Source of the DNA: Ctena decussata
Taxonomy: Eukaryota > Mollusca > Bivalvia > Lucinida > Lucinidae
Reading direction: 5' to 3'
Length of the DNA: 64,000 nucleotides
Assembly: GCA_963989385.1 (NCBI GenBank)
Contig: OZ022503.1
Coordinates: 86,029,138 to 86,093,137, forward strand
Numbering within the stretch: the stretch's first letter is position 1; the number at the start of each line of letters is the position of its first letter. Under the pieces are notes generated by a model, which worked only from the letters and a program-made list of their open reading frames with translations, was not told where the DNA came from and did not search any database. Positions 22,523 through 34,204 of the stretch are shown here, piece after piece. The translations under genes and the position numbers were made by a program.

Positions 22523-24334
22523 TATATTTATATTATTAAACGATGCTTTTGATCAATAAAAAGGTAAACAAAAATAAGAAATACATATATAAGAATCGTT
22601 TTAAAAACATTGCCGGTCGAATTTTGCAAAAGTTTGGAACAGCCGCATTGTCACTGCCTACCAGTAAATTCCACCTCCTGCTGTAGATTTCACGTGCAAG
22701 TAGGCGTAGCGAGCTGTCACTCAATGTTTACCAGCCATTCAAGTACATGGCATGTTGTAGATTTCACGTGCTAGTTAGTGAGATGAGCTGTCACTTTAAA
22801 GCGCGTGACACAATGTAATTATTGACTTGTAAACAAAATTGACTCCCGCATCACTTAATTCGGTTAACAGAGAGCTCTGCACTGAAAATGTAAATATAAA
22901 GAATTAAACTAATTGATTTTGGCAGTGGTGGTTGGACTCAGCAGACATTGCTAGATCCTGCATCGGTTTATAAAAACGACCAATGATCGAGTAAATATCG
23001 ATGAATGAGGCTGTTAGAAGCATATTCATAATAATCATTACATTTTCTCTAAGAGTTTCATCCTTCATGTTTTATTGCATCTCGACTAAGAAACCATATA
23101 AAATGCTTCAAGCATTTTCTTTGGACTTCTTTTATTGCGATGAAATAGAACTTATGCTGTCTGTGCAAAGTGAAAGCTTCAAATGAGAACTATATACTGA
23201 GCAAAAGTGAAAACGATACATTATAGGTGACAGTTTGTAACTAACACCATCATTCTTTTTTGTCTCGATATAAACATTATAGTCGTGCAAGACATTTAGC
23301 AAAAGAATTTTTGTAAAAGTCTGTATCTGATACTCTTCATAACGGAGTTACCTTACATTATTTAAAAGCCTACACATGTATTTTGTACATACCAACTACG
23401 CGCATGCGCAGATGCACATTTCTTTGCTGATCTGAAGTGTTACATACAGAGTGACAGAAAAAGCCAAAAAAAAAAAAAATAAATAAAAAAAAAAAAAAAA
23501 ATCACTCACAAATGTTACCTAGAAAAACTTGGAAATTAAAGCTTTATTTTTGTAAATTACAAATTATCTCCCTTCAAATTAAAAATATAGCAATTTTTAA
23601 TTTTCGATTATTCTTTTGGTTATCAATTTTCTGATCAACTTTTTTCTCGTTGTTGCAGTGCAAAAAATCACGCACGTAACCAATCCTTAGGTTCAGAGAA
23701 AATTGTGACAATATGTGAGGTTTAATCGGAAATTAATTACGTGTGGGAATCACCATTGTTCACCATTTCTTGTTGTGTTTTTGAAGAAATAGCGATATTT
23801 CAGCACTGATTTTCAAAGACATAAAGACGCATATCAATGTGTGCTAGTTTTGGTACACTGGTCGTTTACCTGAGATAATTAAAGGATAGTCGTATCATGT
23901 GCGCCTTTTTAAATCGATTTTAAAATGCCAGATCGACTGTCCCGTATTTGCACAGCTGAAAAGCGAATCCCTGTTTACTTTGAACGGATCTTACAGCTAT
24001 CCACTAGTATCATGACCTTACACATGCACTCCTCTTTTATATGCAAACTTTTGATAAAGCTTTCTGTTTTCATAAAACAGAAAATTTGAAGACAAATCAC
24101 TCGTAGCGTTTTCACTTTTGTTCACTACATGATTATGTATGCATTATGCAGTATAATGCATAAACTGGATATTATAGTATTTATATTTTAAAAAAGTGAT
24201 ATATCGATTATGTCAAACTGTGACCGATTAATCACTCTGAGTAATGATCGTGTAACTTGGTTAATCGGTAACTCACTCCTTGGCAGCAGCATCCAATACT
24301 CCCCTCATCGGAAGAACTGTACCACCATACTGAA
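22523..24334. other. non-coding stretch downstream of the zinc-finger gene
   Basis: Contains A-rich low complexity at about 23467-23501. On the minus strand the part next to 24335 would be the 3' UTR of the zinc-finger gene. A reverse-strand AATAAA (TTTATT on the plus strand) occurs near 23542, but whether it is used is unknown. No other gene seen. Confidence 0.4.
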
Positions 24335-26182
24335 TCAAGAATGAACAAGCATGTGTAATTTAAGAACTGCTGCTTCTGAAAACTGGATGCCACAAACACT
24401 ACAGCTCTGCTGCTTATCCTCACTATGTTTTGACAAATGCCTCTTAAGTGCGTATTTATCACTAAACTGCGCCCCACAAGTGTCACATGATCGTTCAGCC
24501 TTCTTACCATCATCATGTTTTGACTCGTGTCTCTTCAGACTATACTGAGATTTGAAGAATTTCTGACAGATGTCGCAAGTGAACCTTGGTGTGGTGTCGG
24601 TGTGTATAAGCATTTCATGATTTTGCATGCTGAACTTGCTGGCAAAACGTTTTCCGCAGGTCTCACAACAGAAGTTCTTCTCACCTGTGTGAGTAATCAT
24701 ATGTTTCTTAAGATTATGGATGTCCCGAAAACTCCGGTCACAAACGATGCATTTCTTGTCGTATTTCTTGTCCCCTGTATGCAATGTCATATGTCTGGAA
24801 CGACTTCCAGAGGCAGAAAATACTTTATCGCATAACTTACATGGATATTTTCGTTTTGGAGGGGAACGACCAGTATGTACCTGTGCATGTCTGTTTAGGT
24901 TGGACCTGTTGTTGTACGTTTTACCACAAATTTCACAACTGAATAATCTTTCTCCAGTGTGTGAGAACATATGTACTTTAAGGTTGTAGGCCTCTCTGAA
25001 TTCTCTACCACACAGACCACACCCATGTCTGTACTTAACCTCTTTATCGTGTATAAAGTTGTGCCTTATCAGACTTTTGTTGGTTGTAAAAGATTTATTG
25101 CAAATTTCACAAAAGAACCTTTTGGGGGTTTGTTTTTCATCTGTGTCCAACTCACTATAATCACGATCATTTCTTTTCTCGAAGACATAATTTGGATTTG
25201 ACTGTAATCCGGGATTTCTTTCAATGCTTGCATCTAGCTCTCGCGGTTTGTTTACATCATCTAGATCGAGAACAATGTTTTGTGATCCAGCATAAGCCAA
25301 ATCATTCCTATCACCATGTTCTATATGATCAGCAGTAGCCCGGACTTTGGCGCCAGCAGCTTCGTGCTGAACGTTCGTGACATCTAACTCGGGTATTAAA
25401 TTCTGTACTTTCAAACTATTATGCACATCAGCACCAACAGATGTCTGGTCATTTTCTCCAGAGTCTAGAATATCATCAGTTTCTCCGACTTTCTTACTTA
25501 AAATTTCCCGTGACTCATTTCTAATCTGGAAGGTTGGCTTTTTGGTTTGAATTTCTGTGTCTAAGGACAAATCGGCAGAAACAAACGAACGTTCGGTTTC
25601 ATCATGATCACGTGTTTTACTGCTGTTGAGCAACACGTCGTTTACTTTTACTTCCACTTTGAAATCATTACTTTCATAATAAGAACCGTCTTGCCTTTTA
25701 GGTTCACGTCTCAGCAACGCAGTGCTAAAAACATCATGATTGTCAACCACTTCAGAAGTGACCTTTGTTTGTTTTGAACTAATAATTTTCTTAACAATTT
25801 TATTTAACAGACCGCTGCCATTTTGTGAACTATTAGTTTCAGGACCAAAGACACACATATCATTTTCATTGTTTTCACCTTCGTTCTTCTTACATGTAAA
25901 ATCACCGTCAACATGTTGCTTATTAGCACATTCAAGCGAGTTCCGCAGACCTTTAGAAAGTATAATGTCGGTGCAGTTAGACAAATCTTTATCTACATGA
26001 AAGTTACTATTGTCTTTAAAGTCTTCTATGGCTGCTGTATCTTGATTGGTCTGTAAACTTTGCCTGTCAAAGTACTCTCGACTCTGTTCACTGTCTCTGC
26101 TTTGTGTGTCTGTTTCATCCCCTATACTGTCTAATATATAGTTGTACTGGGAGTAACTAACGTTTGAAAAGAGAAATGACAT
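24335..26182 (-). CDS. C2H2 zinc-finger protein, nine fingers
   Basis: An uninterrupted 615-codon frame. The ATG at 26182-26180 has an in-frame TGA four codons upstream, which supports this start if there is no upstream splicing. Residues 1 to about 350 are acidic and Ser/Asp/Asn-rich with no recognised domain (no KRAB, BTB, ZAD or SET seen). Residues 356-614 are nine C2H2 fingers starting with FFCEICNKSF. Eight have H-X3-H; finger 6 has H-X4-H (HEMLIH). TGEK-type linkers survive only in part (TGERL, TGEKN); other linkers are 6-9 residues and irregular. It is probably a nuclear, DNA-binding transcription regulator; the target is unknown. The protein ends one residue after the last His. No introns inside, which is common for such genes. 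Orthology cannot be assigned. Confidence 0.85.
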   Translation of the reverse strand: MSFLFSNVSYSQYNYILDSIGDETDTQSRDSEQSREYFDRQSLQTNQDTAAIEDFKDNSNFHVDKDLSNCTDIILSKGLRNSLECANKQHVDGDFTCKKNEGENNENDMCVFGPETNSSQNGSGLLNKIVKKIISSKQTKVTSEVVDNHDVFSTALLRREPKRQDGSYYESNDFKVEVKVNDVLLNSSKTRDHDETERSFVSADLSLDTEIQTKKPTFQIRNESREILSKKVGETDDILDSGENDQTSVGADVHNSLKVQNLIPELDVTNVQHEAAGAKVRATADHIEHGDRNDLAYAGSQNIVLDLDDVNKPRELDASIERNPGLQSNPNYVFEKRNDRDYSELDTDEKQTPKRFFCEICNKSFTTNKSLIRHNFIHDKEVKYRHGCGLCGREFREAYNLKVHMFSHTGERLFSCEICGKTYNNRSNLNRHAQVHTGRSPPKRKYPCKLCDKVFSASGSRSRHMTLHTGDKKYDKKCIVCDRSFRDIHNLKKHMITHTGEKNFCCETCGKRFASKFSMQNHEMLIHTDTTPRFTCDICQKFFKSQYSLKRHESKHDDGKKAERSCDTCGAQFSDKYALKRHLSKHSEDKQQSCSVCGIQFSEAAVLKLHMLVHS

Positions 26183-26817
26183 TTTTTTCGATCACGTCAT
26201 TAGACTTACAACTACAATGTTGTTTGAAATATTTTGCTACCGTTGAGATCAGCTAATACAACTGAACTTGCTGTCTGTCTTGTAAATTCATAATCATTGG
26301 GAGATATTCAAATGATGACTGGTTGTCAAAGCTACCGTCGTTAACCTCACTTCTGGCGTAATTGCAGTACAGTTCAGCTTTTCATTTAGTTCTGATTTAT
26401 CACCGTTTACATTTTCCACACCAGACTGATGTGGTTTCCACAGATGCCAGAGGAAGACTTTTCTCGGACTAATCATCTTACGATTTTTGTGTAGCATCAC
26501 TGCATGGCTCAATCTGAAATTAAGTAAAATTAATTGTGAAATTCTTTTAATCTGGAAGACTATGTACCTTTTCCCAACTTTAGAAAGTCTCTTTACGGCA
26601 ATACTTATTACAGTATTTCTACGTTTATAAGACTAGGGGTTTTCTTTTCCAAAACAATCCCAAAAATCTTGAGACATTTTATATGATGAGCCTAGGTTTA
26701 ATATGAGGGATCTAGATTCTTGTTTTTTTCTGAGGAAAACCCCAAATTCTAGGTAATTTACTTCATGACAAATTGACTTAAACACTAGAGTTGACGTAAT
26801 TTTGGATATAAAATTTT
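26183..26817. other. 5' flank of the zinc-finger gene
   Basis: Probable promoter/5' UTR region on the minus strand. No TATA box or other element can be placed with confidence. The 72-codon ORF at 26294-26512 has no recognisable features. Confidence 0.3.
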
Positions 26818-27370
26818 ACGAAGTCAGCAGAGCTTGAAATATAGGTCAAGATAAAAATAAGAGCATGAGCCCTCGAGAACATTCTTTGAAAAAGCTTTAT
26901 GCCATGTTTGATGATTGTAGGTATCATTGTTTGTGGAAAATGGATTTAAACACTAGCGTCGACGCTAGGGTCGACGTGATTGTTGACAGACGGTTTTATG
27001 AAGTCAGCAGAGCATGAAATATAGGTCAAAGGTAAAAAAAGAGCAACAGTTCTCGAGAACATTCTAAGAAGAAGCTTTATGCCAAGTTCGATGATTGTAG
27101 GTACCATAGTTTGCGGCAAATGGACTTAAACGCTAGTGTCGACATGATTGTTGACAGACGGTTTTATGAAGTCAGCAGAGCATGAAATATAGGTCAAGGG
27201 TAAAAATAAGAGCAACAGTTCTCGAGAACATTCTAAGAAGAAGCTTTATGCCAAGTTCGATGATTGTAGGTACCATAGTTTGCGGCAAATGGACTTAAAC
27301 GCTAGGGTCGACGTAATTGTTGACATACGGACGTATGGACAAACGGAATGACTGATGGACGGAAAAGTGA
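26818..27370. repeat. three-unit tandem repeat, about 170 bp
   Basis: Units begin with GAAGTCAGCAGAGC at about 26820, 27001 and 27170. They share GAAATATAGGTCAA, TCTCGAGAACATTCT, GATGATTGTAGGTA and TTAAACGCTAGGGTCGACGT. Units two and three are nearly identical. A degenerate GGAC/GACA tail follows (to about 27365), which suggests another tandem-core element without a visible end hairpin. Confidence 0.65.
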
Positions 27371-28296
27371 ACTCCTAAAACGTTTATCGAAAAGTTTGAT
27401 TACATGTATTTTTAAACAGCTACATTTTTATGATATTAGATTGGTTTGAGTTTAATAAACTATATTTCAATGTAGAAATTATTTTGCATTACTTTCATTA
27501 AATCTCATAACAATAAATTTAGCTTTTAACCCCAAATAAATTTAAAGGTAACTTGGAAATACATGCAAGTCAATGGGAATTCAAAATTTGATGAAATATT
27601 TATGGCCACTGACTGTATATACTCTATCTAGTATATAGATTTATGGGTAGTAAAATATGCTCTGCCAAAAAAAGTTTCCAGTTTTTTGTTTGTATAATAT
27701 TTTGCGATTTTTCATCTTCCTAAAGTCAGAATGCAAATCAAAATGTTCTTAGTGCTGTATTTAAATGTTGTAACTGTGTGCATTGATTCTTAATAGGAAG
27801 AAATTACCCATCGTTCGTGTTCCGTTTTTTCACGTGCAAAATCGCCAAATGTATAATTAGACAATTCATTTTAGTGATTCCCCTACAGAGGTTTAGAAGG
27901 GTGCCGCACCCTTATGCCTTTTGGCCTTACCCTTCTGTCCTCCCTTTGTGAAAGGTAATTTCATTCATATTATTGTCATATTTTAATAATATGCAGCTTA
28001 CTGTGTAAAAGAGACTTTTTATTATGCAAATATTTATATCTCCCTGCTTCAAGAAGGTGTTAATACTGTTAGAAAGTGTTAAAACATAATGGCATCAGAA
28101 AAGTGCCCTTTCAGGGGCGCGTCATGCGCTAAAAATGCCCTTTTTCTGGCCAGCACCCTGCCCTTTTTTTCTGGCTTAGGAAAATACTATCATTTGCTGA
28201 GCAAGCTATCTCAAAGTCTTATGAATAAGAAATCACAAAAGGTGTGTTTTCAGCAGCATACCTTGGATAAAAAATCACATTCAGGCCATTGGTATC
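27371..28296. other. non-coding stretch
   Basis: AT-rich, no gene. A small motif around 28090-28175 repeats GTGCCCTTT / ATGCCCTTTTT / CTGCCCTTTTT; its significance is unknown. Confidence 0.3.
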
Positions 28297-28450
28297 ATGC
28301 CCAGTGTTGGTCAGTCTGAGTCAGTTAGCACAGTTTTTGGCTGCACAGGGAGGGCTATCCGGAAGTTGGCCGATCGATTTAGGCACACTAGCAATGTTAA
28401 GGATCATCCTATCATCACAACTTGTTCCTCTCGAGCTCTACCTGAATTTC
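28297..28450 (+). pseudogene. possible Tc1-type transposase helix-turn-helix remnant
   Basis: One frame reads STVFGCTGRAIRKLADRFRH followed by TSNVKDHP. This follows the pattern of the N-terminal paired-type helix-turn-helix of Tc1/mariner transposases (hydrophobic-x-FGVS-x-R-x2-x-L-x-x-RF, then a T-x-x-V-x-DRP turn). There is no catalytic domain and no visible inverted repeats. It may be chance, but the spacing is good. Confidence 0.35.
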
Positions 28451-28539
28451 AGAATTTTGATTTTTATAAATTTTGTAAAATACTCAGTATTATGTGGAAT
28501 GAAGACTTTCAGTCAATGAAATTCAATATTAATATATAA

Positions 28540-30389
28540 CTATTCTGTGGCTTTTTTATGCTCAAAAAATAACTAAGTATTGGCTAAAATGTATAAAATC
28601 TACAAATTTTACACATTTAAAACAAACTATACATTGAGACGAACATTGATTTGCCCTGAAGTCGATTATGGTTATATAGTTTCGGAGATGATTTACGCCT
28701 TGTATCACTGACACTCATTCAGTCACAGGCTAAATGCACAAACACATCTTTCAAATTGTCTTTTGTTTAATGCATGCAACCGTGGCCTATGATTATCATA
28801 AGTGAATAGTACACATGGTAAATGAACCCCTTAAATGAATGTTTTTATAGATCATCAATCTGTATTTACGTATTTAGCAGTATTTGTCAATTAGCTCCTA
28901 AAGAGTGACTTTATTTGACACCATTTAAAAAAGGATTTCGAAAAGGTTTTCGAAAAATACAATTGAAAAATGCGGAATTTCTAGATATTACTTAATGGCT
29001 GGATCAATATATCTCATTCTGTTTGACTCAGGACTTGAGGGCATATTTTGGGTAGGTGAATAAAACCTCTTGTTTTACTTTTATTTCACGAAATATGGCT
29101 GAACAGTTGTTTGCTGGGAAGCTGCACTAGCTTTAGCATCACCAAAACACAGAGTGGGTCAATAACTTTGGTCTTCAGGCGTAAGGCAGTACAAAAGGCG
29201 TTTGACTCAAGGGTGAACTACCCTATAGATATCCAATGAAAAAGAAAAAAAAACAGTTTGGGTACAGAACTAAGGTCGAGATAACTCTTTTCACTGCAAT
29301 TTTTTTCTCTGCAATTGTGGCCTTTGAAACTTTCTTAGTTTGTATTCTGTAAACTAATTTGGAAAACAGCGCATGCTCTGACCAGAATGCACATATGCCC
29401 AGAATGCAGCCCCTGGTGAAAGATTGTCAATTTTGGCGTATCACCAGTAAACAATTCAGATTCAGTATGTCAAAACAGTACAAAGGATACGAATATTATG
29501 TACAATACGAATATACGTGCGCTTATCTTATTTGCAGTGTAAACGGCTAACTTGTTAAGATGAGAAAATAGAGAGCAACATTACCATTTTTTTTTTCAGT
29601 TATAAAAAGCAGCTCGCACATTTAAACGGGTTGCAATAAGGTCTGATTCTCAGCCACACAGTTCTCACTCGACTGAACATAATTTATAACGAAAATCGAT
29701 CTGGATAATTTGTAATCGTAAACTCTTACTGACAATGTAGGTAAATATAACTCCAACTGTCGGTTTGCGGTGTCTTCACTCGTGCAAACTAGAATGACCA
29801 TGAAACGCCGAAAATGCCAGAAAACACTTAAATTCTGCAGGAAAATATGAAATTAAGTCCAGTGTTATATGATAGACCATTTTCTTACATAAGTAATGTT
29901 TTACCCATAATATTCAGCAAAAAAAGAAGTTGACGCTTGATAGCTTGTCATTGATTTTGGAACACCAACATCTTTTGGGAAACTCAGATTCACACCTATA
30001 TTTTATGATTGAAAACTGATCAAATATTCTTATCTTTCAATTCCAGTGAAGCATTAGTGCACTGAATAATTGGAATCGCTAAAATTTGTTCTAGAAAGGA
30101 CAGGAGTCAATTTTCAAAAAAAAAAAAAAAAAAAAAAAAAAAAGAAGAACAAGAAGAAGAAAGAAAAAAAAAGAAAAAAAAACTTAGAAAATTGTGTCAG
30201 TAAAACACACGTTACAAATAATGCATCCAGTGCTATGTCTGTCCACAAGTTTCAATTTGATTACTTTAAAACTGCGAAGGAGCTGATTATACAAACTTGC
30301 TTTCTGTATAAGCCATTTTCCTAAAAAATCTAAGTTTTAAAACACCGTAGGCCTAATGTTGTTAAAAATGTTTCTTTTATTCTTTTAAA
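28540..30389. other. non-coding stretch with A-rich tract
   Basis: No gene found. An A-rich tract at 30116-30181 gives a meaningless poly-lysine frame. The DNA right after it resembles the 30390-30870 repeats. Confidence 0.35.
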
Positions 30390-30870
30390 AAAGACAGGTG
30401 CACGTCTACAGTATGTCTGTAACATCTTACAAAGTTTCAAACTGATTGCTCAAAACTTGTAAAATAAGTTAATTATCCTGTATTAGCCATACCCCAAAAT
30501 TTTCCGAGTCTTAAAAGGCGTTATCTTGCCAAAAATAATTTCTCCTTACCTAAAACGCAGGTGCACATCTACAGTATGTCGGTTACTTCTTCACACGTTT
30601 CAAATTGATTGCTTTAAAACTGTAGAAGAAGTTGATTATACGAACTTGTCATCCTATAGAAGCCATTTGCCGTAAAATGTCTAAGTTTGAAAACGTTGTA
30701 ATTTTGTCAAAAGTATATTTTTTTTCCTTTTCAAAAGGCAGGTGCACGTCTACAGTATGTCTGTAACGTCTAAAACTGTGGAAGGAGTTGACTATACAAA
30801 CTTGTCATTCTGTAGTAGCCATTTCCCGAAAAAAAATCTAAGCTTGTAAACGCCGTATGTTTTTTTTTCC
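30390..30870. repeat. about 170-bp tandem repeat, three or more units
   Basis: Units share CAGGTGCACGTCTACAGTAT at about 30396, 30558 (CAGGTGCACATCTACAGTAT) and 30740. Each is followed by GTCTGTAAC, AAACTGTAGAAG-like and ACAAACTTGTCAT words. A more diverged unit probably precedes it, at about 30225-30389. Confidence 0.6.
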
Positions 30871-31187
30871 TTTTCAATAAGGCATAACATAATATTTATT
30901 GCAACTATGATATTGACATCTGATTCTGACATAGCGTCAAATAAATTGTCGCTTTCATGTAACTATTCAATGTCTCTGTCAGAAAACGGTTTCTGAGACC
31001 AAAAGTTATCTAGCGAGTACAATCGAACACCCAACAATTTTAGCGATTCTTCGATACATTCCACTGTCAAAGTCAGTTAGAGCATTTATGTCTTTATGCT
31101 ATGTGTGTTTCTAACTGTTGATCTTTCTATCTTTCTGTCTGTGTGTCTGTGTGTCTGCTTGTCTCTAGTTATTAACAATATGATATA

Positions 31188-31425
31188 TGAGCCGCGACGT
31201 GACAAAACCAACAATGTGGTCGTGCGCCCAGCGCAGACTCAGATCAGCCTGGGCATCCGCCCAGTCTGATCAGAGTCTTCACTGTCCGCATGGAGGTAGC
31301 TTAGACCCCTAGGTAACCTTTAAGCGCTTAGCGATGAGTCTGATCAGACTTGTCGGATGCTCAAGCTGATCTGAGTCTGCGCTGGGCGCACAACCACATT
31401 GTTGGTTTTCTCGTGTCGCGGCTCA
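31188..31425. mobile_element. palindromic MITE, TGAGCCGCG family, copy 4
   Basis: Full-length, 238 bp, ends TGAGCCGCGACGTGACAAAA and TTTTCTCGTGTCGCGGCTCA. This copy carries GTGGTCGTGCGCCCAGCGCA, the subfamily with TTGTGCGCCC rather than CATGTGCGCCC. Confidence 0.8.
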
Positions 31426-31697
31426 TATGTCATTGTTGAAATTGTTAATGTCTCATTTGTAAATTGAGATGAAACAATAAACCATTCTAATTGTAATTCT
31501 AGCGAGGTTAACGTCAATGCATATAATCGCAGTTTCAGTTGGTAAAGCCTAATCCTCTAATTTCAGAGACGTATAACATGATGATAATAATGCAGAAATT
31601 CAAAGTTATGCAGGAATTTACTTTTGATTTCAATGTAGAGTGGCCACATAGCAGTTACAAACGCATAACTGCACCTGCAAGTCATACAAAAACATGT

Positions 31698-32126
31698 AAT
31701 ACACAGTTCCGAGAACAGCCGCTTAGCTCCGTCTGCTTAGTTACTGTCACTACTTCTCACAAGCTTACACAAATATGGCGGAAAAACAAATTACAAATGC
31801 AAGTGTCTGCTAAATCTTAGCGATCTATGGCGAAGAATCAGCCTCCTCATGACCTACACATGGCAGTTGGCGCATCATGCATTTCCGATGCGTTCTTTTC
31901 TTGCAGAGCAAGGTAAGTTTATTAAAAGTGGTGTTAGTTTGTTATCTTTAAACAGGTACATCCCTTCATTAACTGTAAGGTAAAATCACAGACTTATGTT
32001 GGATATTGACTGCGTGCGATTTGTTTGTGAGACAATGTCACGTGCTAAGCTATCGTTGCATTGGCCAGGTATACGCAATCATGTGATTTTGAGTGGCATT
32101 CTGGGTGTGACTCGGAACTGTGTATT
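31698..32126. mobile_element. 429-bp MITE with AATACACAGTTCCGAG ends, copy 1
   Basis: The terminal inverted repeats AATACACAGTTCCGAG / CTCGGAACTGTGTATT are exact. The interior contains ACAAATATGGCGGAAAA and TTTTCTTGCAGAGCAAGGTA, which looks like an acceptor, a 6-nt exon and a donor. A second copy is at 33776-34204, about 90% alike by eye. Confidence 0.75.
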
Positions 32127-32669
32127 GTAGCATACAGTTCAGTCGAGTGGAAAATAAGTGTACTTGATGCACATATTATATGATCTTGGGAAAGGCGCCT
32201 ATAAACTCCAGCTTACTGCCTAATCCCAATAAATTCATGTATTGTATTATTATGATTATATGGAAATAAAATAGTGTTTAAACTAAAAGCAATATATTGA
32301 CATACGAGCGTATTTCATATTTCTGATTTCTCAAACCAAAGAATTGACAGAAATGGTGATGATTAAATAAAAAAAAAAAAAAAACAATAAAGGTTTCGTT
32401 TGTTTGCTAATTATAGTAGTTTGTAAAGTAGATTCATCCTGTTGTGCAAATAAATATAACCGTTTTTCGGCGTTCGCCGAAAACAGCCAGAAAACATTCA
32501 CGGCAAGTTCTGCATAAAACACACAAGATTTAGACTAAACAAAGTTTTATTAATTTTATATGATTATATTCTTGTATGATGTTGTGATAATAGTTGTTTG
32601 AAAAGTAGATTCATCCAGTTGGGCAATGTCCCCTCTGTCTGATTTTTCTAACCTGTTTGGGCTTGTCCG
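32127..32669. other. non-coding stretch
   Basis: No supported gene. Contains an A-run near 32369 and CGGCGTTCGCCG, a small palindrome, near 32468. Confidence 0.35.
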
Positions 32670-33060
32670 CCCCCGTCTTTTTAGTAATCGGAGAAAAACT
32701 TGGTTTTGCGACTTGATAAACCAGGGTATTCTCAGATTAACCAGGATTTATTTCTCGGATAAACCGAGTTTGTTTTCTCTTGATATCGTAGGGTTCTGAG
32801 GTAAACCTGGTTTTTATTTCAAAACCTTGTATATCAAGAGAAACCCCGGGTTTTCATTGAGAAACCGAGTTTTTCTGATATACATGTACTAGGATTTCTG
32901 CTGATAAATTAAGTTTTTTCTCAAAAATCTTGTACACCTTGAGAGGAACAACGATTTTCTTAGACAAACTGTTTTTCTCGTGTGATACTCAAGTTTTTCA
33001 TAGGGATGCATACTTATGAAGATAAACTCGTTTGTTTTCTGTGGATATACTGCGATTTTC
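32670..33060. repeat. degenerate about 30-bp alternating repeat
   Basis: Variants of GATAAACCGAGTTTnTTTTCTC (GATAAACCAGGGTATTCTC, GATTAACCAGGATTTATTTC, GAGAAACCGAGTTTTTCTG) recur about every 25-40 bp. Inverse words TTTTCTCTTGATAT and ATATCAAGAGAAA are also present. The array is too diverged to define an exact unit. Confidence 0.45.
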
Positions 33061-33495
33061 CGATTTGATGATATCACTTCCGCTCTCGCTGGATAAGAGT
33101 ATTTGAAGCCCTAATTGAAAGACTAGTCAAAACCTGCACAGTGTTTAAAATGGCGATACGTGCTGAGAAGGCAAACTACTGACAAACAGTGCCAATGGAA
33201 TCCGGATGGATACAAAAATGAAAGGACAGAAGGTTGGAACTGTATCAAGCTTAAAGTGCCTTGGAGCCTTTGTCTCAGATGACGGCGTGATACCGGAGGC
33301 ATTGGCAAAGCTGAAGGCAATTTGGACAGATGAAAACATATCTCGTTTGGGCAAAAGGTGAAAGTTGGGCGCCCCATTGTTATATTCGTATTTCTGTCGG
33401 CGTGTGAGAGTAAAATTAGACAAAAGTAAGCAGGCTTTTGAGAGGCTGAGATGAGATACCGAAGGTTACTGAACAAGGACCACGTAAATATTAAT

Positions 33496-33733
33496 TGAGC
33501 CGCGACGCGAGAAAACCAACAATGTGGTTGTGCGCCCAGCGCAGACTCAGATCAGCCTGGGCATCCGCCCAGTCTGATCAGAGTCTTCGCTGTCCGCATG
33601 AGGGTAGCTTAGACTCTAAGCTAGCCTTTAAGCGCTTAGCGAAGTCTCTGATCAGATTGGGCGGATGCCCAGGCTGATCTGAGTTTGCGCTGGGCGCACA
33701 ACCACATTGTTGGTTTTCTCGCGTCGCGGCTCA
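33496..33733. mobile_element. palindromic MITE, TGAGCCGCG family, copy 5, inside a LINE
   Basis: Full-length, 238 bp. Ends are TGAGCCGCGACGCGAGAAAA and TTTTCTCGCGTCGCGGCTCA. The inner palindrome holds CAGATCAGCCTGGGCATCCG. It interrupts the LINE remnant just after the KDHVNI-type segment. Confidence 0.85.
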
Positions 33734-33775
33734 ATTAGGGTTTGTTTTCAGAATGATAGAAGCAGCCATAAGAGA

Positions 33776-34204
33776 ATACACAGTTCCGAGAATAGCCGCT
33801 AAGCTCCGCCTGCTTAGTTACTATTACTACGTCTCACAAGCTTACACAAATATGGCGGAAAATCAAATGACAAATGCAAGTGTCTGCTAAATGTTGGCGA
33901 ACTATGGCGAAGAATCTGCCTCCTCATGACCTACACATGGCAATTTGCGCATCATGCATTTCCGATGCATTCTGTTCTTGCAGAGCAGGGTAACTTTATC
34001 AAAAGTGGTGTTAGTTTGTTTTCTTTAAACAGGTATACATCACTCCATTAACTGTAAGGTAAAATCACGGACTTATGTTTGATATTGACCACGTGCGATT
34101 TGTTTGTGAGACTATGTCACGTGCTAAGTTATCTTTGCATTGGTCAGATATATGCTATCATGTGATTTTGAGTGACTTTCTGGGTGTGGCTCGGAGCTGT
34201 GTAT
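33776..34204. mobile_element. 429-bp MITE with ATACACAGTTCCGAG ends, copy 2, inside a LINE
   Basis: Ends ATACACAGTTCCGAG / CTCGGAGCTGTGTAT. It separates the IREY and VELLTKI parts of the LINE. Removing it with one copy of ATA restores a continuous reading across the junction, so the target duplication is probably ATA or similar. Confidence 0.75.

Noticed and set aside
30070..30324. 84-codon ORF rich in lysine
   Set aside because: Translation of an A-rich low-complexity tract.
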